Assembly: GCA_040285825.1 (NCBI GenBank)
Contig: JAUPSS010000005.1
Span: 1,116,001-1,180,000, forward strand
From: Eukaryota sp. TZLM1-RC
Taxonomy: Eukaryota > Metamonada: BaSk clade
Direction: 5' to 3'
DNA: 64,000 nt
In this document: piece by piece, positions 10,640 to 21,288 of the stretch
How the letters are laid out: every line of letters starts with the position of its first letter
How positions within the stretch are numbered: the first letter of the stretch is position 1
Program-made: the position numbers and the translations under genes
Notes under the pieces: model-generated
What the model saw: the letters and a program-made list of their open reading frames with translations, nothing else
Databases searched by the model: none
Told to the model about the DNA's origin: nothing

Positions 10640-12000
10640 GGTTGAGTTTTCGATATGTATAAATGTTCATGTTCATAATAAAAGTGTATGTTTAGCATTG
10701 ATAGAGAATATCAGAATCAGTGACAGAAGTGACAAAGTTTATTAAAAGGAGAGCAATAGGACAGTGATGGAGAAGATAACACCATTGAGAATGAGAACAA
10801 GGGCCCAATTTTGCAAAAGCGTTTATGGATGGACCCAAATCTGCAAAATGAAAAACTCAGGTGGACTTGTTTTGTCAATGCCCCATAACATTTTAACCCT
10901 AAAAAATAAAGTACCTTATGCGATGACCAGTTATCGTTTAATTACCCTCAACAAAATACATCAAATGTTCGACCAATTGCAATTGGAGACTAATTTGTGA
11001 GAATTCATGCTTCTTTGGTTTTCAACAGCATTTTAACAAAGGCAAAGATCTTGTTTCCTTAACAATTTGAATTTAACTCAATTAACAGGACTTCTGTTGC
11101 AACTCTTTTATTTATTTCAGGTCCTTTTGGTTATATTTTTTACTTGAATTTAACAAATGCATTAAAATCTGTATTGCGTTCTATTTTCTCTTTGCTGCAA
11201 TGAAGTTCAGCCTTTTGGTACACTTTTATGCAAAATCATCAGTTCCTGTTGATGAAAATTTTGATCTACCTTCTTCTTCTTCTTCTTCACTCTTCTACTG
11301 ATCCCCCCCATCTTGACCCTTTGAGAAGATTTCCATTGGAGCGACCCATTGAACCTTTTAAACTTACAGTGTCTGAATTGTCGTACAAAATGTCCCAATT
11401 TGTAGCTTAAATTGGATAGGACTAAACAAGACTTACTTAAACGACTTGAAATCGGGAAAAAAGACTCATTCTAACGTCTTATCGCCCTCTGCAAAGAAAC
11501 AGCTCCCTTTTACTTCAAACGTTAGTCGTTTAAAAAGAAAGAAATCATTAGATACATCTATTTATAATGGGATACAGAAAGCCGAAGAAGCAGCTGTCGG
11601 TAGCTTTTTTGTGAATGTGCTATATTATTGCGCACCATTAGAAGTAATTTTGGAAGATGCTCAAAGCAATTGTCTAGCAGTTCCGTTTGTCCAAAAATCG
11701 GTTACAATGCTGCACGTACTAACATGCTCGATAGTCGCTACAAAAATCCAGTAACTGAAAGCAAAGTACCCATTAACAAGATTTCAAATGCCGAATACAC
11801 AGTATACGGAATTCCATTTAATGTCTCAATATATACATTAATATAGTGTGATGTGTCATTTGGCACTAATGAACATAAAAGCTCTGAAGTGTTTATTACC
11901 TCCCTGAAACTGCAATTGTAACATAAACAATAATTAAATCTCCATTGTTCCAATTGTATTGAAACAAATTCCAGGCCAAGAAACATTCTCCAATAACTGT
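10640..12000. other. No supported gene; short frames only
   Basis: Frames at 10764-11000 and 11446-11754 start with plausible ATG or near-ATG codons, but their products match nothing I know. A CTT microsatellite lies at about 11272-11290. Part of 11446-11846 may be a decayed coding region, since two overlapping frames (11446-11754 and 11628-11846) look like halves of one product. Confidence 0.35.
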
Positions 12001-12186
12001 TCAGCTGTTTCTGATTCTGACGCCAAATGACTGAGGCAAAACATCCTCAAGCTGCTAGGAACACGTAAATATTCAGATGATCTGGTCATTCTTTTGAGCT
12101 CCTGATTAAACGCCACTCTTTGTTGTTAGAAGAAACAGCCAATCTACGAGAGAGTTTTTGGTCAATAATTTTTTTTCTATGTTTCC
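12001..12186. repeat. Duplicated segment, copy A left part
   Basis: It is similar to 15071-15375: shared blocks include AAAACATCCTCAA, a GCCACTCTTT block, and a block containing GAGTTTTTGGTCAATAATT. The retroelement at 12187-14974 interrupts this copy. Its continuation is at 14975 (ACATCTTAACTATGACAC), matching the uninterrupted copy at 15372. Confidence 0.75.
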
Positions 12187-12257
12187 TTAGGTTTTTATAA
12201 TATGAATAGAAAATAAATCAGCTTTATCTAACCCCACTTTTCTGACCTACGGCATCA
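12180..12257 (+). repeat. Left LTR of the Ty3/gypsy element
   Basis: About 75 bp matches the right LTR at 14893-14974. Shared blocks are TATAATATGAATAGAAAATA, TTTATCTAACCCCACTTTTC and a GCATCA end. The first bases (TGTTGGCG in the right LTR) are shortened to TGTTTCC, so the exact left boundary is uncertain between 12180 and 12187. The end lies in a quasi-palindrome that spans the junction with the internal region. Confidence 0.8.
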
Positions 12258-12340
12258 ATAATTATTGGCCATTTAGGTTAATAGGTATACCACTTTGACA
12301 ACACACAGCTTTTTGACAGAGGATATCTTTAGAAGATATC

Positions 12341-12980
12341 ATGTCAGTTCCTTTCAACCAGAGCACTGACTTCCTTAAAATTAACATGCAGGAACACGAC
12401 AGGGATGCTTTCAGCATACACATGTCAACAGGAGATGTAATAACGACGAATATTGTTGAGGACTCGGGCTCGAGACCACCCTCCGCCCCTCCTCAAAGTA
12501 AACCCATGGATTCAGACACGGAACCACCGCCCGCCTCTTTCAAGTCCGAAATAATGGAACCAGGCTCGGAACCACATCCCGCCTCTTCCAAGTCCAACAA
12601 GCCACAAAAGGTTTCAGGAACGGGACCACCCCCCTCTTCACCTAAAAATACAAATAATGGGTCAAGTTCAAAAACTTCGTCTGTCCTGAAAGATTACGAA
12701 GAACCGTCCCAACAATTTTATGTCTACAACAAGGAAGAAGAAGTTCAGATTCATGGTTACGGGCGACCGATCAACGGAGCTCCACCAGAGACCTAAGCTT
12801 CCAGTAATTGCCCCCATAATATCAGAGAAAGAGCAACCGGTACAAGTCTGTTCCATTGATGTACTCCCTGATCACATCCCAACAGTAGATGTGACAGAAC
12901 TAATTCCTAACCCTAACCCAGATCTAACTCAAAGGAAATGGTCCACTTTACAAATATGCAATACGTTTAATTCTAACTGA
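12341..12980 (+). pseudogene. gag-like low-complexity product of the Ty3/gypsy element
   Basis: ATG 12341 follows directly after a hairpin. The product is rich in Pro, Ser and charged residues with repeated units like GSRPPSAPPQSKP, TEPPPASFKSE and SEPHPASSKS. There is no zinc knuckle and no recognisable capsid fold. The frame changes near 12790, and the continuation includes a translated telomere-like tract (PNPNPD at 12906-12920). Assignment to gag rests on its position after the left LTR. Confidence 0.55.
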
Positions 12981-14105
12981 AAGTTGCTTAGAGAATTATC
13001 TTTTGACTAGACATCTAACAATTTTCACTGATCATAAAAACATTGCCTTCCTGGCAACTGCGCCAGAGAAAAATAGGATTGTAAAGAGATGTTTGCCGAT
13101 ACTGTCTGAATTCGACTTTGACATAGTCCATGGACCTGGTGAAGATGACCACTGGGCAGATATGTTATCGAGAAATCGACCTAAATCAGGAGGAAGAACC
13201 TTCATCAATTTGCAGTATAAATATACCAAACACAATGTACTCAAATTATGAAATACCTCCTCTAATTGACGACTCAGATTCGGATTCTGAAGATCTCCCA
13301 TTAATAACGTCACTTAGCAGACACCAAGATTTACCCATTATTTCTTCTTGGTACTCTAAGATTAGATCAGCACAACAGATTGTCATAAACAATAAGGACT
13401 CCTTATTTGAAAACGCAATTTTTGATGAAAATACTCAAATTTGAAAAAATAATAAAAAAAATTCTGGTCCCAAAAAGTTTCAGAAAACAGGCTTTGTTAT
13501 TAACACATGGATTGATTCAATCTAGCCACCCAAGCAAAAACGACAGTCTACAAAAATTTTCTAAAAGCGACTTTTACTGGCCTAATATGAGAAAGAACCT
13601 CATAAAACATGTCAAAAGATGCCCAACTTGTCAAAAAACGGCACAAGTCAAACGAACAAAAACACCTTCCACAGGTTCCCTTTGGGCGGATCGTCCTTTT
13701 GCTAGAATAAATGTCGATCCGATTGGACCTTTGAATACTGATAGCGATGGTAATAAATACTTGATAGTTTTTTTAGATTCATTTACTGGTTATTCAATTT
13801 TAGTCCCTCTAAAGAAACTCAATGCCTTAGAGACCAAAGACACATCAATTTGGAACGTTTGCGCAATTTTTGGCATACCTATGTTAATTCACAGTGATAA
13901 TGGTCCTGAGTTCGCCACTGAGACTTTCAAGATAGTGCATAACAGATTAGCAATTGAGACGAGTAACTCAATGCCCCACTATTCAAAAAGTAATGGACTT
14001 GTAGAACGTAAACATAGAGACGTTTTGCAGTGCTTGAGGAAATTATTAATAGATTTTAATGATTATGGAAATTGGTCTACTTATGTACCCATATCCCAAT
14101 CATAA
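12960..14105 (+). pseudogene. RNase H and integrase of the Ty3/gypsy element
   Basis: RNase H is shown by LTESCLENYLL, TIFTDHKNIAFL and LSEFDFDIVHGPGEDDHWAD at 12970-13160. Integrase follows: an HHCC zinc-binding region (LTHGLIQSSHPS...CPTCQKT), then a catalytic core containing NVDPIGPL (first Asp), IHSDNGPEF (second Asp) and the block SKSNGLVERKHRDVL, whose Glu completes the triad. Two frame changes (about 13235 and 13430) separate the parts. Integrase inserts the cDNA copy; here it is interrupted and ends at a stop near 14103. Confidence 0.92.
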
Positions 14106-14268
14106 ATAAATTCTACTAAAAGCAGAAAAACAGGTTTTACGCCAGACGAACTTATTTTTGGATCTTCGATTAGTCCAAGATCGGACCCTGCAAATATATT
14201 AGGAAACATATCAAAATTCGATTCCAATATTCCTTTAATAGATGATATTAAATTGAAAAATATTCGTT

Positions 14269-14907
14269 GTGCAAGAAAAAAGGGAAGAAGCAGAGCATCA
14301 CCAAACATTGAATACTCCAACTTCAGTAGATAATGCTAGTTCGCGTTTTATAGTATTTAATATTGGTGACTATGTCCTTCGTAAAACCAAACAACATAAT
14401 AAATTGCATGAATCTTGGAACGGACCATTCTTAGTAATAGATCATCCTTCCAACTCTATTTTATTATTAAAGAATCTTACCACTGGCACCCAATTAAAGG
14501 CTGCTAAGAAAGATTGCAAAATCTATAACGCTGAGAATCCACAGTATATCGAATTTCTTAAGACAGTCGCAGCAGGCGATGCTGAGAAACATGTTATAGA
14601 GAAAATCCTCTCAGAGCATAACTCTGACTCAAGTAGTTTCTGTACTGTTCAATGGTTTGGCGGTGAGACAACAGATGAGCCTCTCCATTCAGTTAAACAT
14701 TCAGAAGCTTATAAGTTATTGATTGAGTTGGTAAACGTACTTCGAATAAAAGAGGTCCTTCCAACGAGTCTAGCGCCTCTGAACGGCCTAGGCGTAGCAG
14801 TAGAAATAGGAATTAGTTTTAGTTTATTAATTATTTACTATAAGTTGAATATTCATATAAAACCAATTGATTTTGAAAAAAGGGAGAAGCAGTGTTGGCG
14901 CCTTTAG
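14269..14907 (+). pseudogene. Integrase C-terminal (GPY/F-like) region plus chromodomain
   Basis: After a short gap from the integrase core the frame encodes FNIGDYVLRKTKQHNKLHES and WNGPFLVID. This is the usual C-terminal integrase module with a GPF variant of the GPY/F motif. A chromodomain follows (HVIEKILSEH...CTVQWFGGETTDEPLHSV). The frame runs into the right LTR at 14893. Two other copies of this tail occur at 2667-3200 and 53370-53835. Confidence 0.85.
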
Positions 14908-14974
14908 GCTTCTATAATATGAATAGAAAATAAATCAACTTTATCTAACCCCACTTTTCCAACCTACAGCATCA
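14893..14974 (+). repeat. Right LTR of the Ty3/gypsy element
   Basis: It begins TGTTGGCGCC directly after a purine tract (AAAAAAGGGAGAAGCAG) and ends GCATCA before TTTCC. At 82 bp it is far shorter than usual LTRs, which are a few hundred bases. Confidence 0.85.
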
Positions 14975-15500
14975 TTTCCACATCTTAACTATGACACATG
15001 GTTTGCAACTACCATATCTCATTTTGTCTTTTCAACTTTATCCTTTATCGAAATCAATTTAATCAATTTTTTCTATTTCTGACGCTCAGCATCTGTTGAA
15101 AAACATCCTCAAAGCTCGTTGAAAAAAACCAACACTCTAATGCTCTGGCTATTTTTTTTGAGCTTCGTAAACATCTGATATGTCCATCTTATGAATACTC
15201 CTATCTTTGGGAAACATTCAAGTATCACGATGATCACAATTCACATTGTTCTGAACATCAAGTCTTTTTTTCAAGTTCAATTCTCTTGATGAAGTGCCAC
15301 TCTTTCTTCCTAGAAGGAACAATCAGTCTACGAAAGAGTTTTTGGTCAATAATTACTTTTCTATGTTGCCGCATCTTAACTATGACACAGGGTTTCCAAA
15401 TTCTTCTATGTCTATTGCTGCCATATCTCGTTTTATACTTTTAACTGTATGTTTTATCGAAATCAATGATTTAGTGTCCCGTCGGTTTTATTGATTTTAT
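14975..15500. repeat. Duplicated segment: end of copy A and uninterrupted copy B
   Basis: 14975-15070 continues the interrupted copy. 15071-15460 is the second copy, with ACATCTTAACTATGACAC against GCATCTTAACTATGACAC, CATATCTC(A/G)TTTT and TTATCGAAATCAAT shared at matching spacing. Copy B encodes a frame (15294-15494) with no recognisable domain. Confidence 0.7.
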
Positions 15501-15514
15501 TTCAATAATGGATT

Positions 15515-16128
15515 TTGTACAACCCCAGCGATTTTTTAAAATTACTTGATTGTCTTTCGCTTTTGGCCAATGTTGGGTCTCGTCTTAGTGATCAATCCAC
15601 CTTGTCAGATTCATTTGAAACTGTTTTCTATCCTTACCACAAATGGACTCTTCTCAAGACAAAGTTAGAAGAACTTTTTAAATATAAGTGTGCTGATGTG
15701 ATCAACTCGGACACTGAATCATTGTATTGGAATCAGTTTAGGAATATTGTTGAGACTTTATTTGATTTGGACAAGAAAATTATCGTATAAAGAAATTCAA
15801 AAATATCACATATAGCTTTAAAATTTTGAGAACGTTTTCTGAAGAAATTATTAAGAAAGCAAAATTACAAAATAAAAAACGTGAGATTTTGTCATTGTTG
15901 GAGTCAATGAACAAATTCACTCAGGACTATTTGAATTACTCTTTGATCACCACAGGACTGAAACAGTCTGTTAATCATGGCCACAAACAAACCTCCAAAA
16001 GTGACAACAATGAAGAATTTTGTTTCAACAAATTAAATCCAATACAAAATATGATAACACAGTTGGTTATTCTTAACACCGTTATTTTTTTTGAATGTAA
16101 CAACAGAAATAAAATGGTAGTTCATTAA
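15515..16128 (+). other. Two short open frames, possibly a decayed gene
   Basis: 15515-15790 (91 residues) and 15826-16128 (100 residues) have protein-like composition (for example SETVFYPYHKW is close to the real FETVFYPYHKWTLLKTKLEE, and REILSLLESMNKFTQDY). The first begins at a non-consensus start right after copy B of the duplicated segment, so the whole 15.3-16.1 kb may be one decayed gene. I recognise no family. Confidence 0.35.
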
Positions 16129-16189
16129 CAACTATTTGTAAGTATTGAACATAAAAAGATCCAAAAACATGTAGACTAAACAGAAACAC

Positions 16190-16350
16190 CTAATCAGAGC
16201 TTTCTTGACCGTAATCAAGCTCACACAGTTAAAAACTGCATGATTGATGATTGCTCAGTCGTTTATGTATTTATGAACAGAGACTGTAAATAAAGAGAAT
16301 TACTCCCAATATTTGGTAGAAACTCTGAAATTGAAAATAGAATAAATGTA
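16190..16350 (-). repeat. Dispersed repeat, copy 2 (inverted relative to 1585-1745)
   Basis: This is the reverse-complement match of the first copy; see that entry for shared blocks. The two lie about 14.5 kb apart and flank most of the transposon-rich left region in opposite orientation. Confidence 0.75.
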
Positions 16351-18461
16351 AAAAATGATGCTTGGGTATGTGAACTAAGCCTGTCAAAGATCTAAGTTGA
16401 TCTTGCAAATTAAGAAAGACTGTTTAGAAAAAAACTACAAAAACTTGAATGAAGGGTTAATCATTGAACATAAACGTGTGTTAAAATTAATAGAAAAAAT
16501 TGATTGATAACTGAAGAATTCCAAAAACAAAAGGAAGTCAAAAAAGTAACTATCCAACAAGTAACGAACAATTGAATTAGGAAATAATCAACAGTATCAT
16601 GTTGAAGCAGCAAAGGTAACGAAACTTTTTCTGAAAACATATAATAAAATGAGAAAGCATTTTTCAATGAGAAGTAATATGTGTTTTCTGAATTAATTAT
16701 ACATCATCACGATTGGAAACATCCATCTGGGTTCGAGTCTCAGTGTGCGACTTTCAATTCCATGTTGAACTCTTGCAGATGATGGCAGATCACAAAAATA
16801 CATTACAGAGGAGATGAGTTTAACACATCATCAGGAAGATATGCGATAAAGAAGGAGAGAGAAGGTAGAAACTGGTATAGAATTTCAGTGACAAACATGG
16901 ATTTCATGGAGATCGGGGGTGAAAGAAGGTGATACAAACAAAGGAAAAGAAGAAAAAGAGCCGAAACTAACCATAAGAGAGTTGGGTTGGCAAGGTGTCA
17001 GAGGATATCTTGAAAGGATATCTCAATTATTCACAGTTTTCTGCAAAGTTCAAATGTCTCATTTACTTTTGGCAGATGCATTTATACCTACCACTATTAG
17101 TGTGAATATATTTAGGTTATCTCAGGGTATGTTAATTGAGCTGAAAAGCTTGTTTTGACAACACTCTTTTGACAAAGACATTTTCCTAAAAAGCGATAGA
17201 GCTGATTTTGATTTAATAAAAGTCGATGTGATCAATTTCCAGGGTCTATCTGTACCTATTTTGAAGGGAAAACATTTGAATTAAACAATTAATTAGTTAA
17301 TAAAATAAGTAAAATTAGGTGGTATTATTCGAACGTAAGAAGATATGTATGCACTTCAACACCAAATATATTTTGTCAAATAGATACAATCATTGTTTAC
17401 CTTTCATTTTTGTTGAAATTTTGTTTTTGACAAGAAACTTGTTTTGTGGCTTAGAGAAAAGTTTGTGTATTATCAATATTAAACACAATTTAATTAATTT
17501 TTGATGGCACATAGAGATCAATATAGAATAGTTCTTATTATTTTTATTTGGTTAATAGTAACTATTTCATTAAAATGACGACTCAATACAGGTTCCCCAG
17601 CTTCACCGCTCTCCATCAACCCTTAGTTATATTGTACAGTCTTAATTTGCGTTGAAGTTTTCATTTAATGATAAAGATAAGAAATATTAGTCTTACATTG
17701 CGCTGAATACACCATGTGCGAAAATCAGAGAAAGTGTTGATCACACTACTTAACATTCAAAAGCATGAACCGGTTTGCAGTTGTGTTTAAGAATTTGTGC
17801 TTGTTGTATGGAAACAATGGGTGTTGGGGCCATTCATCAAAAGAAAGTAGATGTAAAATCAACAAGCGGTAGAGTGCCAAATTTTAGAGACAAAATCTAC
17901 AGCGGTGTATCCAATACAAAGTTAATTGTAATCCATTTTGAACGTGAAACATTGAGCAATTCAATTTGAGCTAAAATGGAAACTTTTCCAATCTGGTTCT
18001 CTATAAGCTATACTTAAACAGACATATTCAAAACAAATGGTCCTGTATATATCATTATTGACCACCAAATGTCTTCATAATCCAACATTGAGATAAGTGG
18101 TGTTTATAACTGTAATTTCATGAAGAACAACAAATGAAAAGTAGGAAACATTGAAGTTGACCTGTATCTTTTGTTTTTGAAAATGGTGCACAGAAAAAGT
18201 GTTTGAGCAAATCAAATGACTCTTAAACTTTTTCTTTGAAAATCGCGTTCTCTGTCTACAGATCTTTGATATTGAATGTTCCCAGTTTGAAGTCACTGTG
18301 AGGTACAACAAGGTTACTGATTCAGCTACCTAAAATAATTAAAAGAGGAAATTGTGTTATGTCATATTGTTTTAAGCAAGACAGGAAATGGACATTTACG
18401 ATTATCGTAATCAGTTATCAACTGCTAATTGTGTAATAGTAAATTCTGTAATGGTAATTTT
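16351..18461. other. Gene-poor AT-rich stretch
   Basis: Only frames under 80 codons without motifs occur (16919-17158, 17319-17504, 17775-17969, 18075-18311). A T-arm-like sequence CTGGGTTCGAGTCTCAG lies at about 16725-16742, but no tRNA body surrounds it. Confidence 0.45.
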
Positions 18462-18885
18462 TCAATAAAAACATATTAAAAAATTAATGGTAATTGTGGA
18501 AGTTTTAGATTCAATAATATTACTGAATTTAGTGTCAAAAAGGTCAACAGTTGTCACGGTCAGGTCAGAATCATTAATTGAAATGATTGAATCCGTAGTG
18601 GAATCTGAATCAGCAATACCAACATTAGGTCCAGTAACTGTATTATTATCTTTAATATTGAAAACTTTACCTTGGAAATTTGTATTATTCATAGTCAAAG
18701 TAGTTTGGGTTAATTCAAAGTGACCATTAGTTGTAGTTGAATCACGAACAACAACAGTATCCACTTCAATAGTACAATCAACAGTAACAATAGTTGGAAA
18801 TTGATAATAACATCATAAGATTTAACAATGGTAATAAGAGGTTCATCATTAGCACATCCACTAATAACTTTACCATCCGGTTTAG
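18462..18885 (-). pseudogene. Remnant of a beta-helix-type surface protein
   Basis: On the minus strand the frame starts with PKPDGKVISGCANDEPLITI, shifts frame near 18785, then continues as TVDCTIEVDTVVVRDST, a run of short strands and turns with many Thr, Asn, Ile and Val. This composition and the Cys position are typical of parallel beta-helix repeats in secreted or surface adhesin-like proteins. Both ends are missing; the frame decays to a stop at 18462. Confidence 0.5.
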
Positions 18886-18889
18886 GCAG

Positions 18890-19060
18890 CCGGGTCCGTC
18901 CTCGTTAACACTTTCATCTTTTTCTTTTCTTCAAGGGGAGAGGGAGCCGGGTCCGTCCTTGTTACCTCTTTCACAACTGAAGAAACAGCGATTTTGTCCT
19001 TTCTTTCAACTGCTTCCTCGCTGGAGGGGAAGGTGGGATCCGGGTCCGTTTCCTCGTCAA
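18890..19060. repeat. Imperfect GC-rich repeat (CCGGGTCCGT, three copies)
   Basis: The motif (G/T)CCGGGTCCGTC followed by CTCGTTAAC-like sequence occurs near 18892, 18949 and 19038, each followed by pyrimidine-rich sequence. It stands out against the AT-rich surroundings and abuts the beta-helix remnant. Confidence 0.6.
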
Positions 19061-19178
19061 CCTTTTTTTGTTTGTTGTATGTTGTTGTTGTGTATCCTGC
19101 TGCGGAGTCAGAGTTTTCTTTCTGAAAGATAAAGAGTTATTAGTGTTATACCTTGACTTTAAAACGGTCAATAATTAT

Positions 19179-19250
19179 TGTTGCCTAAAGTCAAATGTGT
19201 TGAAGAAAGTATGATTTATTTCATATGATAAAAGCCTCAGGGCGCCAACA
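19179..19250 (-). repeat. Solo LTR-like sequence
   Basis: Read on the minus strand it begins TGTTGGCGCC, like the right LTR at 14893. It shares AGGCTT, ATATGAA, an ATAAATCA block and an end GGCAACA followed by ATAATTATTGACC. The same junction sequence follows the left LTR at 12251-12270, so this looks like a left LTR with a few bases of internal region. No coding element is attached. Confidence 0.6.
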
Positions 19251-19437
19251 CATGCTCTGGATTAATCAAAATTGATAACTTGAAAATTTTTGTTAAATGA
19301 TGTTGTTAGAGACACTGTTGTTAGAGGTTCTGTTTCTTCAATCTGGGCTGGAACTTGATATGAAGAGATCGCTGGTTGAACCAAGCGTGTCTTTTCAGTG
19401 CGACCTTCTACCATGACCCATTTCAACATCCTGGATT

Positions 19438-21020
19438 CTATGCATCCATGGAAAACAGTGACGAGCTGGAGGGCTCTTTGAAGATTACCAAATCTTCTGT
19501 GGTCAGGACCACAATATGAAGCTTTTTGGTCCGGACGTCTGTCGTAAAGAAAGAGTCTTTCACCATATGTGGTTTCGGTAAACCACCACCCTGTTCTATA
19601 ATCTCTGTTGATAAGGAAATCGAGAGATTCATTGTACCCAGGGCTGAACCTAGGGTAGGGACAAGGGTTGTAGACGTTGATGAAACGTCTTCGTCTCCAG
19701 AGAAGCGACTGAATACTGCCTCTCGTGTAGTTCTCATGAACCTAACTCCGGGTCTAGGGTCGAAAGTTGGTTCTGGGTCATTCATTGGAGGTTTCTGAGG
19801 TGATCCTTTCATCGGTAAGATATGGACCAATTCTGGGAGAGATCCATAATCTTACGTCGTTCTCGTTTTGAGGACCGTAGAAAGAAGGACGTTTGTTGCT
19901 CATCTCCGTGGAAGGGATGGCTTCTGGATTCTCTGGAACGACCTGTGCATCCCTATACCTTGCATAAGGATTGTGCTGACGGGACGCACCATAATGAACA
20001 CTTGAGCTAACGTAGGAGCTAGTTTGAGTAGGGGTAAATTCAGCAGGTGTAGAGGGTGTTCATCTTCTAGTTTTAATCTCTCTATCCAGCCTTTTCCTGA
20101 GTTCCCAGTTTCGTTCTTCTTGGAAGTAACGTTCTAAATATTGTTTAGAAAACTCACAAGTTTCTCCATCAATTTCGGGTACAGGAGCCGTGCAAGGCAC
20201 CGAAGGTTGAGTTATATGAGAGGATTCCCTAGGAGGTTCCTCATAGTCAACCAGATCCGAAAAAATAGTTCAAACCTTTTCCTTTGCTCTTCGGAAAGAT
20301 GCGAAGGAAAGTTTGATGTCCTGAGAGAGGAATCTCTAGCTTGGGGAGGGGCAAAAGTCAGGTTGTTAACTCCACTTATTGTCGATGTAGTAAGAGGAGA
20401 TCCTGAAGTTGGAGACAGCAGGACTTTGAATAGTTCTCCTAACAGTTGGAACTGGAGGCAGGAGCTGTTGAGAGTGAGAGGGTGGAGCCTCAGAATTGGT
20501 AGAAAGGGATGAAGATGCTACTTCAATGGCCTTTGTAGGGAAGGAAGAAGGTTGGTCTTGCAATCCTTTCTTTGCGACGAAAGAAGTTTGACCAGTCTCT
20601 CATGTCCGAGTAGAAGGTGAAGGTGGTACTTCAGAGCTTCTTTCCGAGAGGGGAGAAGGTGGGACTTCAGATGCCCTCAATTGCGAAGGAGGGAGACGAG
20701 CAACGGAAGACTTCTTCCTTCCGAAGGAACGGAATCCTTGGGAGAGTTATCTCCTTCCACAGGAATGAATCCTGAGGAGGGGAGCTTCCTTCCATTGGAA
20801 CGGAATCCTCTGGAGGGAAACTGTCTTTCTTTGGGGTGGAACCCTCAGAGAGAGAGTCTTCAGAAAGCTCAGAGACTTCTACTGAAAAAGGGGACACGGG
20901 AACCTGGACTGTGGTTAGTGAAGAGAAAGAGGGACCAGTCTCCTCCTCAAGAATCCTACGTCGAGCCTCTGGGGACCCAATACGTATTAATGCTCCTGGC
21001 TGTTCGTTATGACGGGACAT
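19438..21020 (-). pseudogene. Decayed low-complexity coding region (possible gag)
   Basis: Successive minus-strand frames (20667-21020, 20366-20563, 19438-19830 and pieces between) give a product rich in Ser, Pro, Glu and Arg. It has repeated units (PPEDSVPMEGSSPPQDSF; EVPPSP twice) and a basic helix-like stretch (YLERYFQEERNWELRKRLDR) around 20090-20150. At least four frame changes or stops break it. The base composition is visibly more GC-rich than its surroundings, suggesting different origin. A retroelement gag is possible but not shown. Confidence 0.4.
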
Positions 21021-21288
21021 ACAGTAAATGTAATGAAATTCATTACGAAGAGGAATGGTATTCTCTCTTCTTAAAATAATAGGCGGAATACTAATAAACT
21101 ATATAAATAAACTATAAATACTATTCAAGACTAACACAATTGTTTTCAAGTTAGCTGGAAATAATTCCATTCCTCAATTTTAAAAAATCTTCTCAATCTA
21201 GAGAGTTACATGTTTGTTAAGTTGTTTTACAAGTACTTTTGACCGGTTATTGTACATAAAACACAGCTATTGTGGATGTCGGATATCC

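Larger units (their letters stand above)
12187..14974 (+). mobile_element. Ty3/gypsy chromovirus-type retrotransposon, deleted
   Basis: Two LTRs of about 80 bp flank gag-like, RNase H, integrase and chromodomain coding pieces in that order, which is the Ty3/gypsy order. A likely 5-bp target duplication TTTCC lies at 12182-12186 and 14975-14979. Comparison with the uninterrupted copy near 15362-15385 (CTATGTTGCCGCATCTTAAC) supports those boundaries. Protease and reverse transcriptase are absent: the gag-like frame runs almost directly into RNase H near 12950. Coding frames carry several frameshifts, so the copy is dead. Confidence 0.9.

Noticed and set aside
16725-16745. T-arm-like sequence (CTGGGTTCGAGTCTCAG) suggesting a tRNA
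   Set aside because: No matching acceptor stem, D-arm or anticodon arm lies upstream; at best it is a decayed tRNA or tRNA-derived repeat.
18971-19171. Minus-strand 66-residue basic protein
   Set aside because: It spans imperfect GC-rich repeats and the LTR junction; composition looks like translated repeat.
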